Assembly (NCBI GenBank): GCA_002780715.1 | Contig: PEUO01000066.1 | Span: forward strand, 1-34,434 | DNA length: 34,434 nt | Reading direction: 5' to 3' | From: Deltaproteobacteria bacterium CG03_land_8_20_14_0_80_45_14 | GTDB lineage: Bacteria; Desulfobacterota; BSN033; UBA1163 | Part shown: positions 1 through 12,900 of the stretch, in pieces | How the letters are laid out: the number at the start of each line of letters is the position of its first letter | How positions within the stretch are numbered: the first letter of the stretch is position 1 | Translations under genes and position numbers: made by a program | The notes under the pieces: generated by a model | Databases searched by the model: none | What the model was told of the DNA's origin: nothing | The model's input: the letters and a program-made list of their open reading frames with translations, nothing else

Positions 1-3824
<3,824 letters not shown>

Positions 3825-3843
3825 TTATTCTGATTTGGGGTCC

Positions 3844-4182
3844 CTATTTCCCAAATCCGGCCAGATACTCTTTGATCAGCATCTCATTTTTATTCTGAAC
3901 CTTCTGCATCTCACCCAATTCCACATTTTCAAGAGGCAGTTTCATCCGTTTATTTCTCAATCGAGTCATCTCAGCATCCAAATACTGAATTGTGTTGGCG
4001 ATCGCTTCTGCCATGGATGAGATGGACTCCTGGGCCTTTCCAAAGGTTTCTTTGTCCAAATAAGCACGGTTCAAAAGATGGAATCGCTCGAAGAATTTTT
4101 GGAACTTTTCCAATTCCTCCTTTTTCCCCTTCTTTTTAGAATCCAGCTTTTTCGTCAACTCCAAAAATTTTTCAGTATCCAT
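3844..4182 (-). CDS. Hypothetical coiled-coil protein
   Basis: 112-residue protein that I do not recognise. It is rich in Lys and Glu, predicted helical throughout, with heptad-like stretches (KKGKKEELEKFQKFFERF near residues 18-35, and TIQYLDAEMTRLRNKR further on), no membrane segment and no cysteine. The start is supported by a GGGGGAG Shine-Dalgarno six bases upstream of the ATG. It is convergent with glnD (19 bases between the stops) and lies 102 bases downstream of the hicAB pair on the same strand, so it may be read from the hicAB promoter. A small cytosolic coiled-coil or binding protein is all that can be said. Confidence 0.7.
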   Translation of the reverse strand: MDTEKFLELTKKLDSKKKGKKEELEKFQKFFERFHLLNRAYLDKETFGKAQESISSMAEAIANTIQYLDAEMTRLRNKRMKLPLENVELGEMQKVQNKNEMLIKEYLAGFGK

Positions 4183-4284
4183 ATCATCTCCCCCAATCTA
4201 TTTCCTATTTTGAAGAGGATAACGGTGAGTGTGGTTGGTGTAGGGTCATCAAATATTCAACTTGATGCTTTAAATTAATCTTGA

Positions 4285-4608
4285 TTATTTACTCAGTTTA
4301 GAGCTGGCAAGCCGATTTAAGCTCACTCCGGATTCCGCTGCCTTGATCGCGAGATTTCTGTGCACCTCTGGTGGTACACGCACAACAAATTTCCCACTAT
4401 ATCGCTTGGAAGCAATGGGCTGGGGGATTGTTTCGCTTCTTTCCTGCATATCCTTTACAACCTCTGCTACCACTTTTCGAATACCTTTTAAGGCTGCCTC
4501 TGGTGTTTTAGCCAACCAGCTCAAGCTAGAAAATTCCGCACACAACCCTACATATTCATAATCTTCTTCGGACCAAGTCACTCGATAGGTATATCGGTCA
4601 TTCTTCAT
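4285..4608 (-). CDS. hicB: HicB-family antitoxin
   Basis: 107-residue antitoxin of a HicAB module. The N-terminal half (YTYRVTWSEEDYEYVGLCAEF, then KTPEAALKGIRKVV) matches the degenerate RNase H-like fold that binds HicA. The C-terminal part (FVVRVPPEVHRNLAIKAAES then GVSLNRLA) is a ribbon-helix-helix-type DNA-binding segment, as in HicB antitoxins that repress their own operon. It overlaps the upstream hicA by 11 bases, the usual coupled arrangement with toxin first. A palindrome within the hicA promoter (4868-4885) is the likely operator. Confidence 0.88.
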   Translation of the reverse strand: MKNDRYTYRVTWSEEDYEYVGLCAEFSSLSWLAKTPEAALKGIRKVVAEVVKDMQERSETIPQPIASKRYSGKFVVRVPPEVHRNLAIKAAESGVSLNRLASSKLSK

Positions 4609-4858
4609 TCTCAGGATCTACCTCCAACCTCTCAATAGCCAAAAGCACTTGCTTCACCTGGTATGCCTTAGCTTTTCCATGATCATTTTGGATATTCACC
4701 CTTGGATCACCCTGCCAAGGAGTTTTATATATTCGATGACTGCTGCCAACCTGCCGTGGTTTCCCGAAATAGAAATCGCATGCCTTGCACAAATCCCTGA
4801 ATCGAACATCTTTGGGATTTTGGTTCATTTGTGCAAGGATCTCTTCCACACCCCCCAT
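4598..4858 (-). CDS. hicA: HicA-family toxin (mRNA interferase)
   Basis: 86-residue protein with the HicA double-stranded-RNA-binding-like core: GSSHRIYKTPWQGDP carries the conserved active-site His after Gly-Ser-Ser, followed by RVNIQNDHGKAKAYQVKQVL, the strand and helix that close the fold. HicA toxins cut mRNA and are neutralised by HicB. It is longer than the usual roughly 60-residue HicA because of about 25 extra N-terminal residues (VEEILAQMNQNPKDVRFRDL). The start at 4858 lies close behind a strong sigma-70 promoter and no clear Shine-Dalgarno is visible, so translation may be near-leaderless. hicB follows with an 11-base overlap. Confidence 0.85.
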   Translation of the reverse strand: MGGVEEILAQMNQNPKDVRFRDLCKACDFYFGKPRQVGSSHRIYKTPWQGDPRVNIQNDHGKAKAYQVKQVLLAIERLEVDPENEE

Positions 4859-4865
4859 ATTTTAT

Positions 4866-4893
4866 ATGATATCATTATTGATATCTTTGTCAA
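4866..4893 (-). promoter_or_regulatory. hicAB promoter with palindromic operator
   Basis: On the - strand TTGACA (4893-4888) and TATCAT (4871-4866) are 16 bases apart, close to the sigma-70 consensus. The spacer and -10 contain an inverted repeat GATATCA (4868-4874) / TGATATC (4879-4885) with a 4-base centre. It lies 8 bases before the hicA ATG. A repressor bound here would block RNA polymerase directly, fitting HicB autoregulation (inference). Confidence 0.72.
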
Positions 4894-5128
4894 GATCTGG
4901 TCACAGCTAAAACTTTCTTGAGGCGTAAGAACTCTTTCTTGGATTGCCAGAAATAAAGTAGCACCACCCTCCCCTCTCTGCTTTTTTTTAAACAGCCTGA
5001 TGAAAAACCATCATTTACTTCCAATCTCAACCCCTTTCTAAAATGATCATCCTTTTTCATGTAAAAATAATTATAAGTGATTTCAAGGAGTTATAGGTCT
5101 GAAACTTATTCGCCCAAATGGCTCCGAA
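4894..5128. other. Intergenic stretch upstream of the glnA promoter
   Basis: About 235 bases between the divergent hicAB promoter and the sigma-54 promoter. No convincing gene. This is where NtrC-type enhancer sites would be expected, but I found no clear TGCACC-N5-GGTGCA-like palindrome by eye. Confidence 0.5.
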
Positions 5129-5144
5129 TGGCATGTAATTTGCT
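5129..5144 (+). promoter_or_regulatory. Sigma-54 (RpoN) promoter of glnA / leader RNA
   Basis: TGGCATG-TAAT-TTGCT matches the sigma-54 consensus TGGCACG-N4-TTGCW at all but one position. The diagnostic GG (5130-5131) and GC (5142-5143) have exactly the required 12-base offset. Transcription would begin near 5155, about 210 bases before glnA. Sigma-54 control of glnA is classical and fits the nitrogen-assimilation context. Confidence 0.82.
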
Positions 5145-5154
5145 TTTTATTTCC

Positions 5155-5270
5155 ACAAATACAAAGGGGTATTAAGTAGACGAGGGCGTCTCTACCTGTG
5201 ATGGCAGGTTGAAAAAAAGACAAAGGCGTCTCCACCTGTCATTGACAGGTTAAAAGAGGCGCCTTTTTTA
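5155..5270 (+). ncRNA. Putative tandem-hairpin leader RNA or small RNA upstream of glnA
   Basis: Downstream of the sigma-54 promoter come two near-identical units, GGCGTCTC-T-ACCTGT (from 5185) and GGCGTCTC-C-ACCTGT (from 5225), each followed by the pairing strand CAGGTT. Unit 1 makes a short hairpin (5194-5209). Unit 2 makes a longer one that ends in a T run. Both copies of GGCGTCTC can pair with the same GAGGCGCC (5256-5263), so two mutually exclusive folds are possible. It could be an attenuator for glnA or an independent RNA of about 115 nt. The transcript start is inferred from the promoter. No known riboswitch class was recognised. Confidence 0.55.
5222..5269 (+). terminator. Intrinsic terminator inside the glnA leader
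   Basis: Outer stem AAAGGCGTCTC (5222-5232) pairs with GAGGCGCCTTT (5256-5266) with one G-U pair. Inner stem ACCTGTC (5234-5240) pairs perfectly with GACAGGT (5244-5250). Six T residues (5264-5269) follow. It lies between the sigma-54 promoter and glnA, so read-through must be possible or must be regulated for glnA to be expressed from that promoter. Confidence 0.75.
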
Positions 5271-5278
5271 AATTCTAT

Positions 5279-5349
5279 CGCCCCTCACCTCATCTCTCTC
5301 CCCATCGCCTGCCTGCCGGTAGGCAGGGGGAGAGGGGAGGGTGAGGGGG
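5279..5349. repeat. GC-rich inverted repeat just before the glnA ribosome binding site
   Basis: CCCCTCACC...CTCTCTCCCC pairs imperfectly with GGGGGAGAGGGG...GGTGAGGGG around a perfect inner hairpin CCTGCCT (5308-5314) / AGGCAGG (5321-5327). The right arm ends immediately before the glnA Shine-Dalgarno AGGAGG (5353-5358). Elements of this look are common intergenic repeats. Here the structure could also affect glnA translation. Confidence 0.7.
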
Positions 5350-5363
5350 TAAAGGAGGAAGAA

Positions 5364-6689
5364 ATGGATAAAGACAAAGAAAATATATTGAAGATGGCAA
5401 AGGAAAACGACGTCAAATTTATTCGGCTCTGGTTCACGGACATTCTGGGGATTTTAAAAGGGTTTGCCATCACCATCGATGAATTGGAGGGCGCTCTTGA
5501 AGAAGGAATGGGATTTGATGGCTCCTCCATTCAGGGCTATGCCCGCATCGATGAGAGCGATATGATCGCCAAACCTGATCCAAAAACCTTCCAGATCATT
5601 CCCTGGAGACCAAAAGAGAATGCTGTCGCTAGGATGTTTGCAGATATCTATGAACCCGATGGAACGCCATATAAAGGGGATCCCCGATGGGTGTTAAAAC
5701 GCACTCTTAAAAAAGCTGAAGAGCAGGGCTACACCCTTTACGTCGGTCCTGAGCTGGAGTACTTCTATTTCAAAGGCAATGATGGAACAGAGATACTTGA
5801 CAAAGGAGGCTATTTTGATCTTACTCCCCTTGACATGGCAACCGAGCTTCGACGGGAAACCATTTTAACTTTAGAAGCGATGGGAATTCATGTGGAATAC
5901 AGCCATCACGAAGTGGCTCCCAGCCAGCATGAAATTGACCTTCGCTATGCTGAAGCCCTGGCCATGGCAGACAATGCGATGACCTATCGACTCGTTGTTA
6001 AGGAAATTGCATTGAAGCATGGTGTCTATGCGACCTTCATGCCCAAACCCATTTTCAGTCAGAACGGAAGCGGGATGCACACCCACCAATCTCTTTTCAA
6101 GGGTGATAAGAATTCCTTCTTCGATCCAAAAGATGAATTCCATCTTTCCAAGATTGCCAAGTCTTATATGGCCGGAATCTTGAAACACTCCAAGGAAATT
6201 ACTTCCATCACCTCCCAATGGGTTAACTCTTATAAAAGGCTCGTCCCGGGCTACGAAGCGCCAGTCTATATTTCATGGGCTCGCAGGAATCGATCGGCGC
6301 TCGTTCGGGTTCCCATGTATAAGCCGGGAAAAGAGAAAGCCACACGGATGGAATTCCGGTCCCCTGACCCGGCCTGCAATCCCTATCTGGCATTTGCCGT
6401 AATGTTGGCGGCAGGCTTAAAGGGGATTGAAAAGGGTTATGAACTTCCTCCCCCTGTTGAAGAAGACATCTTTGAGATGTCCGAGGAGGCGAGGAAGAGA
6501 CACGGGATCGACTCTCTTCCAGGAAATTTGTTGGAAGCGATCCAGCTCACAGAGAAAAGTGAGCTGGTAAAGGAAACATTGGGAGATCACATCTTCCAAA
6601 AATTTATTGAGAATAAGAAGATCGAATGGGATCAATATCGAACCCATGTCTCCCAATTCGAATTGGAAAAATATCTCCCTATTTTATAG
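5364..6689 (+). CDS. glnA: Glutamine synthetase, type I-alpha
   Basis: Dodecameric cytosolic enzyme joining ammonium to glutamate with ATP. At 441 aa it has the length of the short (alpha) GSI class. Active-site motifs seen: DGSSIQGYARIDESDM (residues 52-67), GPELEYFYF, NGSGMHTHQSLF (ammonium and metal site), MEFRSPDPACNPYLAF. Arg61 in YARIDESDM corresponds to the Arg62 that mediates glutamine feedback inhibition in the Bacillus enzyme. The loop carrying the adenylylated Tyr in E. coli-type (beta) enzymes (NLYDLPPEE) is absent; the region reads LPPPVEEDIFEMSEEARKR instead. So it is probably feedback-inhibited rather than adenylylated. AGGAGG lies five bases before the ATG. Transcription is likely from the sigma-54 promoter at 5129 through a structured leader. 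The glutamate synthase-like fusion gene follows after 213 bases. Confidence 0.97.
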   Translation: MDKDKENILKMAKENDVKFIRLWFTDILGILKGFAITIDELEGALEEGMGFDGSSIQGYARIDESDMIAKPDPKTFQIIPWRPKENAVARMFADIYEPDGTPYKGDPRWVLKRTLKKAEEQGYTLYVGPELEYFYFKGNDGTEILDKGGYFDLTPLDMATELRRETILTLEAMGIHVEYSHHEVAPSQHEIDLRYAEALAMADNAMTYRLVVKEIALKHGVYATFMPKPIFSQNGSGMHTHQSLFKGDKNSFFDPKDEFHLSKIAKSYMAGILKHSKEITSITSQWVNSYKRLVPGYEAPVYISWARRNRSALVRVPMYKPGKEKATRMEFRSPDPACNPYLAFAVMLAAGLKGIEKGYELPPPVEEDIFEMSEEARKRHGIDSLPGNLLEAIQLTEKSELVKETLGDHIFQKFIENKKIEWDQYRTHVSQFELEKYLPIL

Positions 6690-6733
6690 ACGGTTGCTCA
6701 GAAAATAAAAGTGTATAGTTCGTGAAGATAGCC

Positions 6734-6829
6734 TATGGGTTACGGTTACGAAGCCCGTTTCGTAAATCGTCAAATGGTTACGGTTAAAGATTTGGAAGAC
6801 GAACAACGTAACCGAATGACGATACGGGC
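6734..6829. repeat. Dispersed intergenic repeat, copy A
   Basis: Contains GAAGCCCGTTTCGT and ends in TAACCGAATGACGATACGGGC. The right end is an imperfect reverse complement of the left (GCCCGT...GGTTACG against CGTAACC...ACGGGC). A second copy with the same order of motifs lies at 16902-16992 between carA and carB. It reads as a short hairpin-forming interspersed repeat of about 95 bases. Confidence 0.75.
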
Positions 6830-6902
6830 CCTGAACCTATCATGGTACAGGGCGGGCATCTTTACCGTCACCTGTGGACTATAACATTTGAGGTTGATTA
6901 AA

Positions 6903-9900
6903 GTGAACCAGAAGAAACCTAAATTAACGTGGGTTAAATCTCTCGAAGCATTCTTGCATCGGAATCCTGACCTCAGGAAAATAGACAACCCAGAGAAACT
7001 CGAATATTACCGCAATGACCTCAACGTGGATCTCCCGCCCTTGATCCGTGACTTGATGCTAAAGAGTCTTCCCGATCTCATTTTCCAACCTGCCGCGGAA
7101 GAACACCTCCTGGAGATCTTCGCCTTTGCCCGTGAGCATAAAATCCCATTGACCGTCCGGGGGGCTGGAACGTGGGGATATGGCGGGGCCGTTCCTACCC
7201 GTGGAGGAATACTGATCGATCTCGGGTTAATGGACACAATTGAGGTCAATCCTGAAGCCCTCCAGTTGACAGTGGGTCCAGGGGCCCGTTTTCTCGATAT
7301 ACACCGGCAACTTGAATGCTACGGCCTTACCCTCCTCAGCATGACTTCCGGTAAGGGAGGAACCCTTATAGGCTGGATGGCTACGGGGGGCATGGGATTT
7401 GGCACCTTTCATCATGGCCCCGTCCGGAAACAGTTGATCTCTATCCGGGTGATCACACCCGAAGGAAAAGTTAAAGATCTAAAAGCAGAAGATCCAGAGA
7501 TCGGCAATTTTCTTTCCACGGAAGGCCAGATGGGAATTATCGTTAGCGCTACGCTCAAGGTTGGACAGCGTCCATTCCAATGGTTCCCATTTTTACTCCC
7601 CTTCGAAAAATCCTCCGCTGCCTATGCCTTTGCGAAGCAGCTTTCACGTCATCCCTCACCCAGGCCTCATGATCTGATCATCTACCATACCGAATTGACA
7701 CGCATCCTCAAGGCCCAATCAAATGGAAGGATGTCCGTTGAGCCCAAAAATCTGGTCTTAGTCGCCTTTTCCGAGAAAGAGCAAGCCCATGGGTTCAAGG
7801 CTTATCTTGAGGAACACGGAATTCAAACGGCGGATGAAGAATCCGCCCACACCCTCTGGGAAGAGCGGTTCCTTCCCATGTCCATCAAACAAATCGGACC
7901 TTCTCTACTGGCCGCGGAAGTGGTTCTCCCCCTGGATCAGGTGGCTTCATACTTCGAAAAGATCAGCGAATGGGGCAAGCACTTAGGCGTAACGTTTTAC
8001 CCTTCCTCTCATCTTATCAGCCAGGAGCAAGTGCTATTTCTTGCCATGATCACCTCTGATCATCGGAAGGCCATCTTTTACATAGACCTCATGCTCGTTC
8101 CCATGATGGTCAGGCTCGCTGTTCAGTTTTACCAAGGGAAACCCTATGGTTTGGGAATATGGAATACCCCCTTCCTGCGCGACCTCTATTCAAAGGAAGA
8201 ACTAAAAGAACTGATCCGATATAAGAAAAAAGTGGACCCATCTGGAATCCTCAATCCAGGAAAGTTCTTTGGCGTTTCAGGAAGACTGGGGCCTCTCCAA
8301 AAAATACTGTTTCACTCAGACATCTTTAATCTTGAACTCTCCGCAACGCAGTGGCTCCTTTTCAAACTGTTTTCCATCATTCCGGAGAAGACACTTCGTC
8401 AGCGTATACCCATCATTCCCCAAGGGCTTGAAGGGGTCTCAAAGGATATCCTGTCCTGTGCCCAATGTGGAAATTGCGTGTCTCGATGCCCTGTCTATCG
8501 TGCGACCAGGGATGAAACCTTCACGGCCAGGGGAAAGCTGCTCACCATGAAGAGGGCGCTGGAAACAAAAAAACTGGAGCTGTCGAAGGTTTTGCCTCTC
8601 TACTTCTGCCTTCACTGTGGCCGTTGTGATGAAGGATGTCAGGTCAACATAAAACATCGCCAACTTTACAATGATCTTGAGAAATATTTATCGGCTACCA
8701 TCGATTTCCCGATTCAGGAAGTGACGGACTTTATCCAGGAAGTGGAAAGGAGTCCCGAGTTTTACCGTTTCCTCGATGTGATCCGAACGGGTTTCGATCA
8801 AAAGATTCACGAACAACGTCAGACTTTCCCGAGATATCGCGTCCTCATTGACGAAGAGTATTGTCTTCATTGCGGGACCTGCGTGGATGCCTGCATGTAT
8901 AGCGTACGGAAGCGTGATGAGTCAGATCCCCGCCGTGTTGTGATCGCTGACGAAACGCTTTGCCGCGGCTGCGGGGCCTGTTTGGAACGCTGCCCCCAGA
9001 TTGCCGTTGGACTGCCAGCCACTTCGGTTGAACTCCATCCAGATTATCTCAGCATGGATGATCCATACTGGGGCAACGAGGTCATCGCACGGATCGACAT
9101 GGAGGCAACAACAGGCAAAATTCCTGTTTCCGGGACAGGTCAAGGAGACCCACATCGCGGCTCCGGTAATGACGGCATTCGCTTCGGTCACTTTCACATT
9201 GTAGGGCCTGCTCAAAACCTTCTCTACGAAAGCTCTGCAGATGCCATCGCCATTCAACTGGGTCAACGATCCAAGTATCTGAAGTTCAATGGAAAGAGAA
9301 TCGAGACTCCAGCCCCCCGCCTCATTGGATTAAAAACTCCCCTTACCCTCGATGTCCTGCCGATGGATGGAGGGGAAGATTTACTGGATGCCATGTTTGA
9401 AGCGGCCATCACGATGGGAACTCGTGTTACCCTCCGGTTGGAGGAAGTGGAAAGGTACAGATCGAAAATTGGGAATAGAATCAACTCCCTGATTCTTAGG
9501 CTGACGCCAGACGACTTAGAAAAGTGGCCTGAAGTGTCAAAGAATTATTCTCTCGATTTAATAGAAATCGAAGTGGATGAACCTGTTCTTGAGCAAGCCA
9601 ATGAATTAAGAGGTCTCTTTCCCGAATCAACGGTTCTCTGCGCCGTGATAAAAATTAGGAAGGAGGACGTGAATTCCGAGCTTCGGCCCTCCCCTGCCTT
9701 TCGGAATATGCTGGAATCTCTGTTCCAATCACCTTTTGATGTCCTCTGTCTTACCTCGAATTACGATCCGGAAAAAGGATATTACCCCACCACGGATGCA
9801 GTGCCTGCCGTGCATCGCTTTCTGGTCGAGAAGAAAGTCCGGCACCGGTTTTCCATCCTGGCGGCCGGTGGGATTCGGTCCGCTGCGGATTCACAGAAAA

Positions 9901-12900
9901 CTATCCAGCGAGGGGCCAACGGAATAAAGATCGATTGGCCTGTGCTGCTGACTTCCGATCCAATGGCGCGTCAAAAATTTCTGAGAGGGGAGCGGATCCA
10001 GTTCTCCTATGATCCGTCGGCATTGGCAAAACGGATTACTAATCTTATCCGGGTCTGGAATGTCCAGATCATCGAGGTGTTAGGGGCATCAGGTTTTAAA
10101 GATATCAAGAAGACGGTAGGGGAAGAAAACCGTCTTCTCATTTTCGACGACCTGGAGGAAAGGGTTTACGACCTCTCCAAAAACCGAGAGCGGTTGGAGC
10201 GAAACCGCCTGACTAACCTGTCGCGTATTCAACGGGAAGGAGCGGGCGATGGTTGGCGGTACAGTCAATTAAAAAATTTAATCAAACCAGCCCAGCCTCC
10301 CCATCGATTTTACAATTGTGATTTAAAGCCCTCCTGTTATCAAATCTTCGATCGCGATCATGTCTGGCCGGCCTCTCTCATTGCTTCCGTGGGTCGCATG
10401 GCAAGCGGGAATCCTGAAACGCTTCTTCTTGGCCATACCCAAGAACGCGGAAATTTGGGGGATGGTTTTGATTTTATCCAGGTCCTTTTCCAGCATAACC
10501 CTGACACCCTTCCGGAAGAAAATCTGGACCAAGTATCGACCGGGCTTCAGATGAACCCTAAATTAAGGCTGAAGGCGCCCTTTATTGGGGCGGGGATGTC
10601 AATTGGGTCCATCGGCCCCGGAACCTGGCGTGCCCGCGTACTGGCGACACGCGCCCTCGACACCCAAATGGACACTGGCGAAGGGGGATACCCGACCTTC
10701 TATATTCTCGACGCAAAATGGAATCCCATTGACCTGACCGAAACGCAGGTCCTCCTGCTCAGTCGAATAATGGAAGTTCGAAAGCTCATCCCCGTCGGGG
10801 AACTGATGAAAAAGGTCCAGGAGGAACTGGAGGAATCTCCTGAAATTGAGAAGATATTGGAGGCCCTCAAAAAATATCCTGCTTCCATGACCGTTCAGTT
10901 TGTCCCCATCGTTTTCCCCGAGGATGAACCTTATGTCGCCACCCAGCTCAAGACAGGGCTTTTCGGGGTAACCAAGGAGACGATCCGCAAGGCCCGTCGT
11001 GTGGTGATCGCTTACAGCCAGGGAGCAAAACAGGGTGTGGGCGGACATTTATTGGGGAGAAAAGTTTTTGGTCTTGTCTCGAGACTCCGTGGAGTGGCAG
11101 AAGGGGTCAGCCTTATCTCCCCTTTTCCATTTCATAATTGTTACTCCATCGAAGATGTCAAGGCATTCATCGATGCCGTGCGCATGATCAACCCACGGGC
11201 TTCCATCTGTATCAAGGTCTCACCATCACCGGATATCGAGTTTATCGTTTCCGGCCTTGCCCGGATCGCCAAGGATAACCAAATGGTCATTGAGGTCTGG
11301 CTGGACGGGCCTCGCGGAGGAACAGGCGCAGCCCCGGATATCATTAAAGGCCAGATGGGAATGCACATGGAGTATGCGATCCCCATCTGCCATGAAAAAT
11401 TGCTGGATGATGGGTTGAGGGATTACGTCGTCTTCCTGGGAAGCGGCGGATTTCGCACCTGGGGAGATGTGATTAAAGGGATGGCCATGGGGCTCGATGG
11501 CGTTGTCTTCGGGACAGCGGATCTCGTGGCGATCGGCTGCGTTCGGGATCGTAACTGCGAATCAGGGTGCCGGAGTGGTATTTCCACGATTGAACCGAAG
11601 ATGCAGTTGCTGCGTAATGTGGAATTAAATGCCCAGCAGATCATTAACTTTCGCGCCATTCTTCAAGCCCAGGCAGTCAGAGCCCTCGCCGCCCTGGGCA
11701 TGAAAGACATTCGGGAACTCCGGGGGCGGTATGACTTTATTGAATGGCCCGTGCTCGAAGAAAGGGTCAGGGATCGTCGCCGTCGCAGGGGAGAAATTTC
11801 ATTGACTGAACCTCTAAGAAAGCAAGAGCCTGGAGAACCTGCTCGGGTACAACTATCAACAATAGGACCTCATCCCGCCCCTTCGGATTGCGGGGTTGCG
11901 GCTATTGTATCCAACCATTTCATCCCGAGTCATGTAATGGATCTCATGCTGGATCGCATGGCTAACCGGGGTATGGATGGCGTGGGTATCTGGAAGGGAG
12001 GGTGCTATCCCCAACATATGGATCACTATGCCATTCATGTACTGGCCAAGGGTAAACTCCAATCGCAGGTCGAGCAGGAATACACGACCAGAGAACCAGA
12101 TATTGACCCTGAAGAGATACGAAGAAGGGCCAGGCAGATGACCTTGGCCACGCGCCGCCGTATCATGGAAGAAATTCTGGAACAGTATTTCAAAGGTCTT
12201 CAACTAGATGGATTTGATGGCGACATGGAGGAATGCCGCACTCCTTATCGACGAGATCAAGTAGGAAACGAACAGGATTTTCGATGCTTTGGCGAGAAGG
12301 ATCCAGGGGATGTCTTCCGATTCTTCGCACGGGTGAAACAGGAAGAGTTATATCGCTTTATAGAAAGCGAATTATTGAATGACCCTATCTGGCCGCCCCA
12401 GCAGATGCGTTATCAGAATCTGACCATTGAAAATTATAAAGAGAATACAGAATTTCTGCAGGAGGCTGAGGACGAGTACATCTATCGGCTGGCTCGCAGG
12501 ATCACACGAGAGAACTACGTGGAACATCAACAGAAGAAAGTAGCCGTGCTTTCTTGTGGGAAGAATTCCGGCTGTTGGAAAAGCGATGGTCGGCATATCC
12601 CTTGGGAACTCCCCGAAGCGCCGGTGAACATTATCCATCGCCGGCTGGCCACCGGCTCTGTGGTAGATCAGATGAACGCCCATCCTTTTGCCGAGCTACA
12701 TACCGCTTTGACCCATAATGGAGAAACAACGAATTATCGCACGATGCTCAACCGGGTGTCTCAATTCAACTTAACACCGCTGGCCCAAACTGACACAGCC
12801 GTCGCTTCTCTCAAGCTTCACCTGCTCAGCCAGTACCTCCATTATCCCTTCGATGCCCTGGTTGAATCCTTCTCCCCCACCACAGGATGGAACCTCGCCC

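Noticed and set aside
5155-5270. Known riboswitch (mini-ykkC, cyanobacterial glnA RNA) in the glnA leader
   Set aside because: Tandem hairpins recall mini-ykkC, but the ACGR loop motifs are missing, and the conserved bases of the glnA RNA motif are absent.
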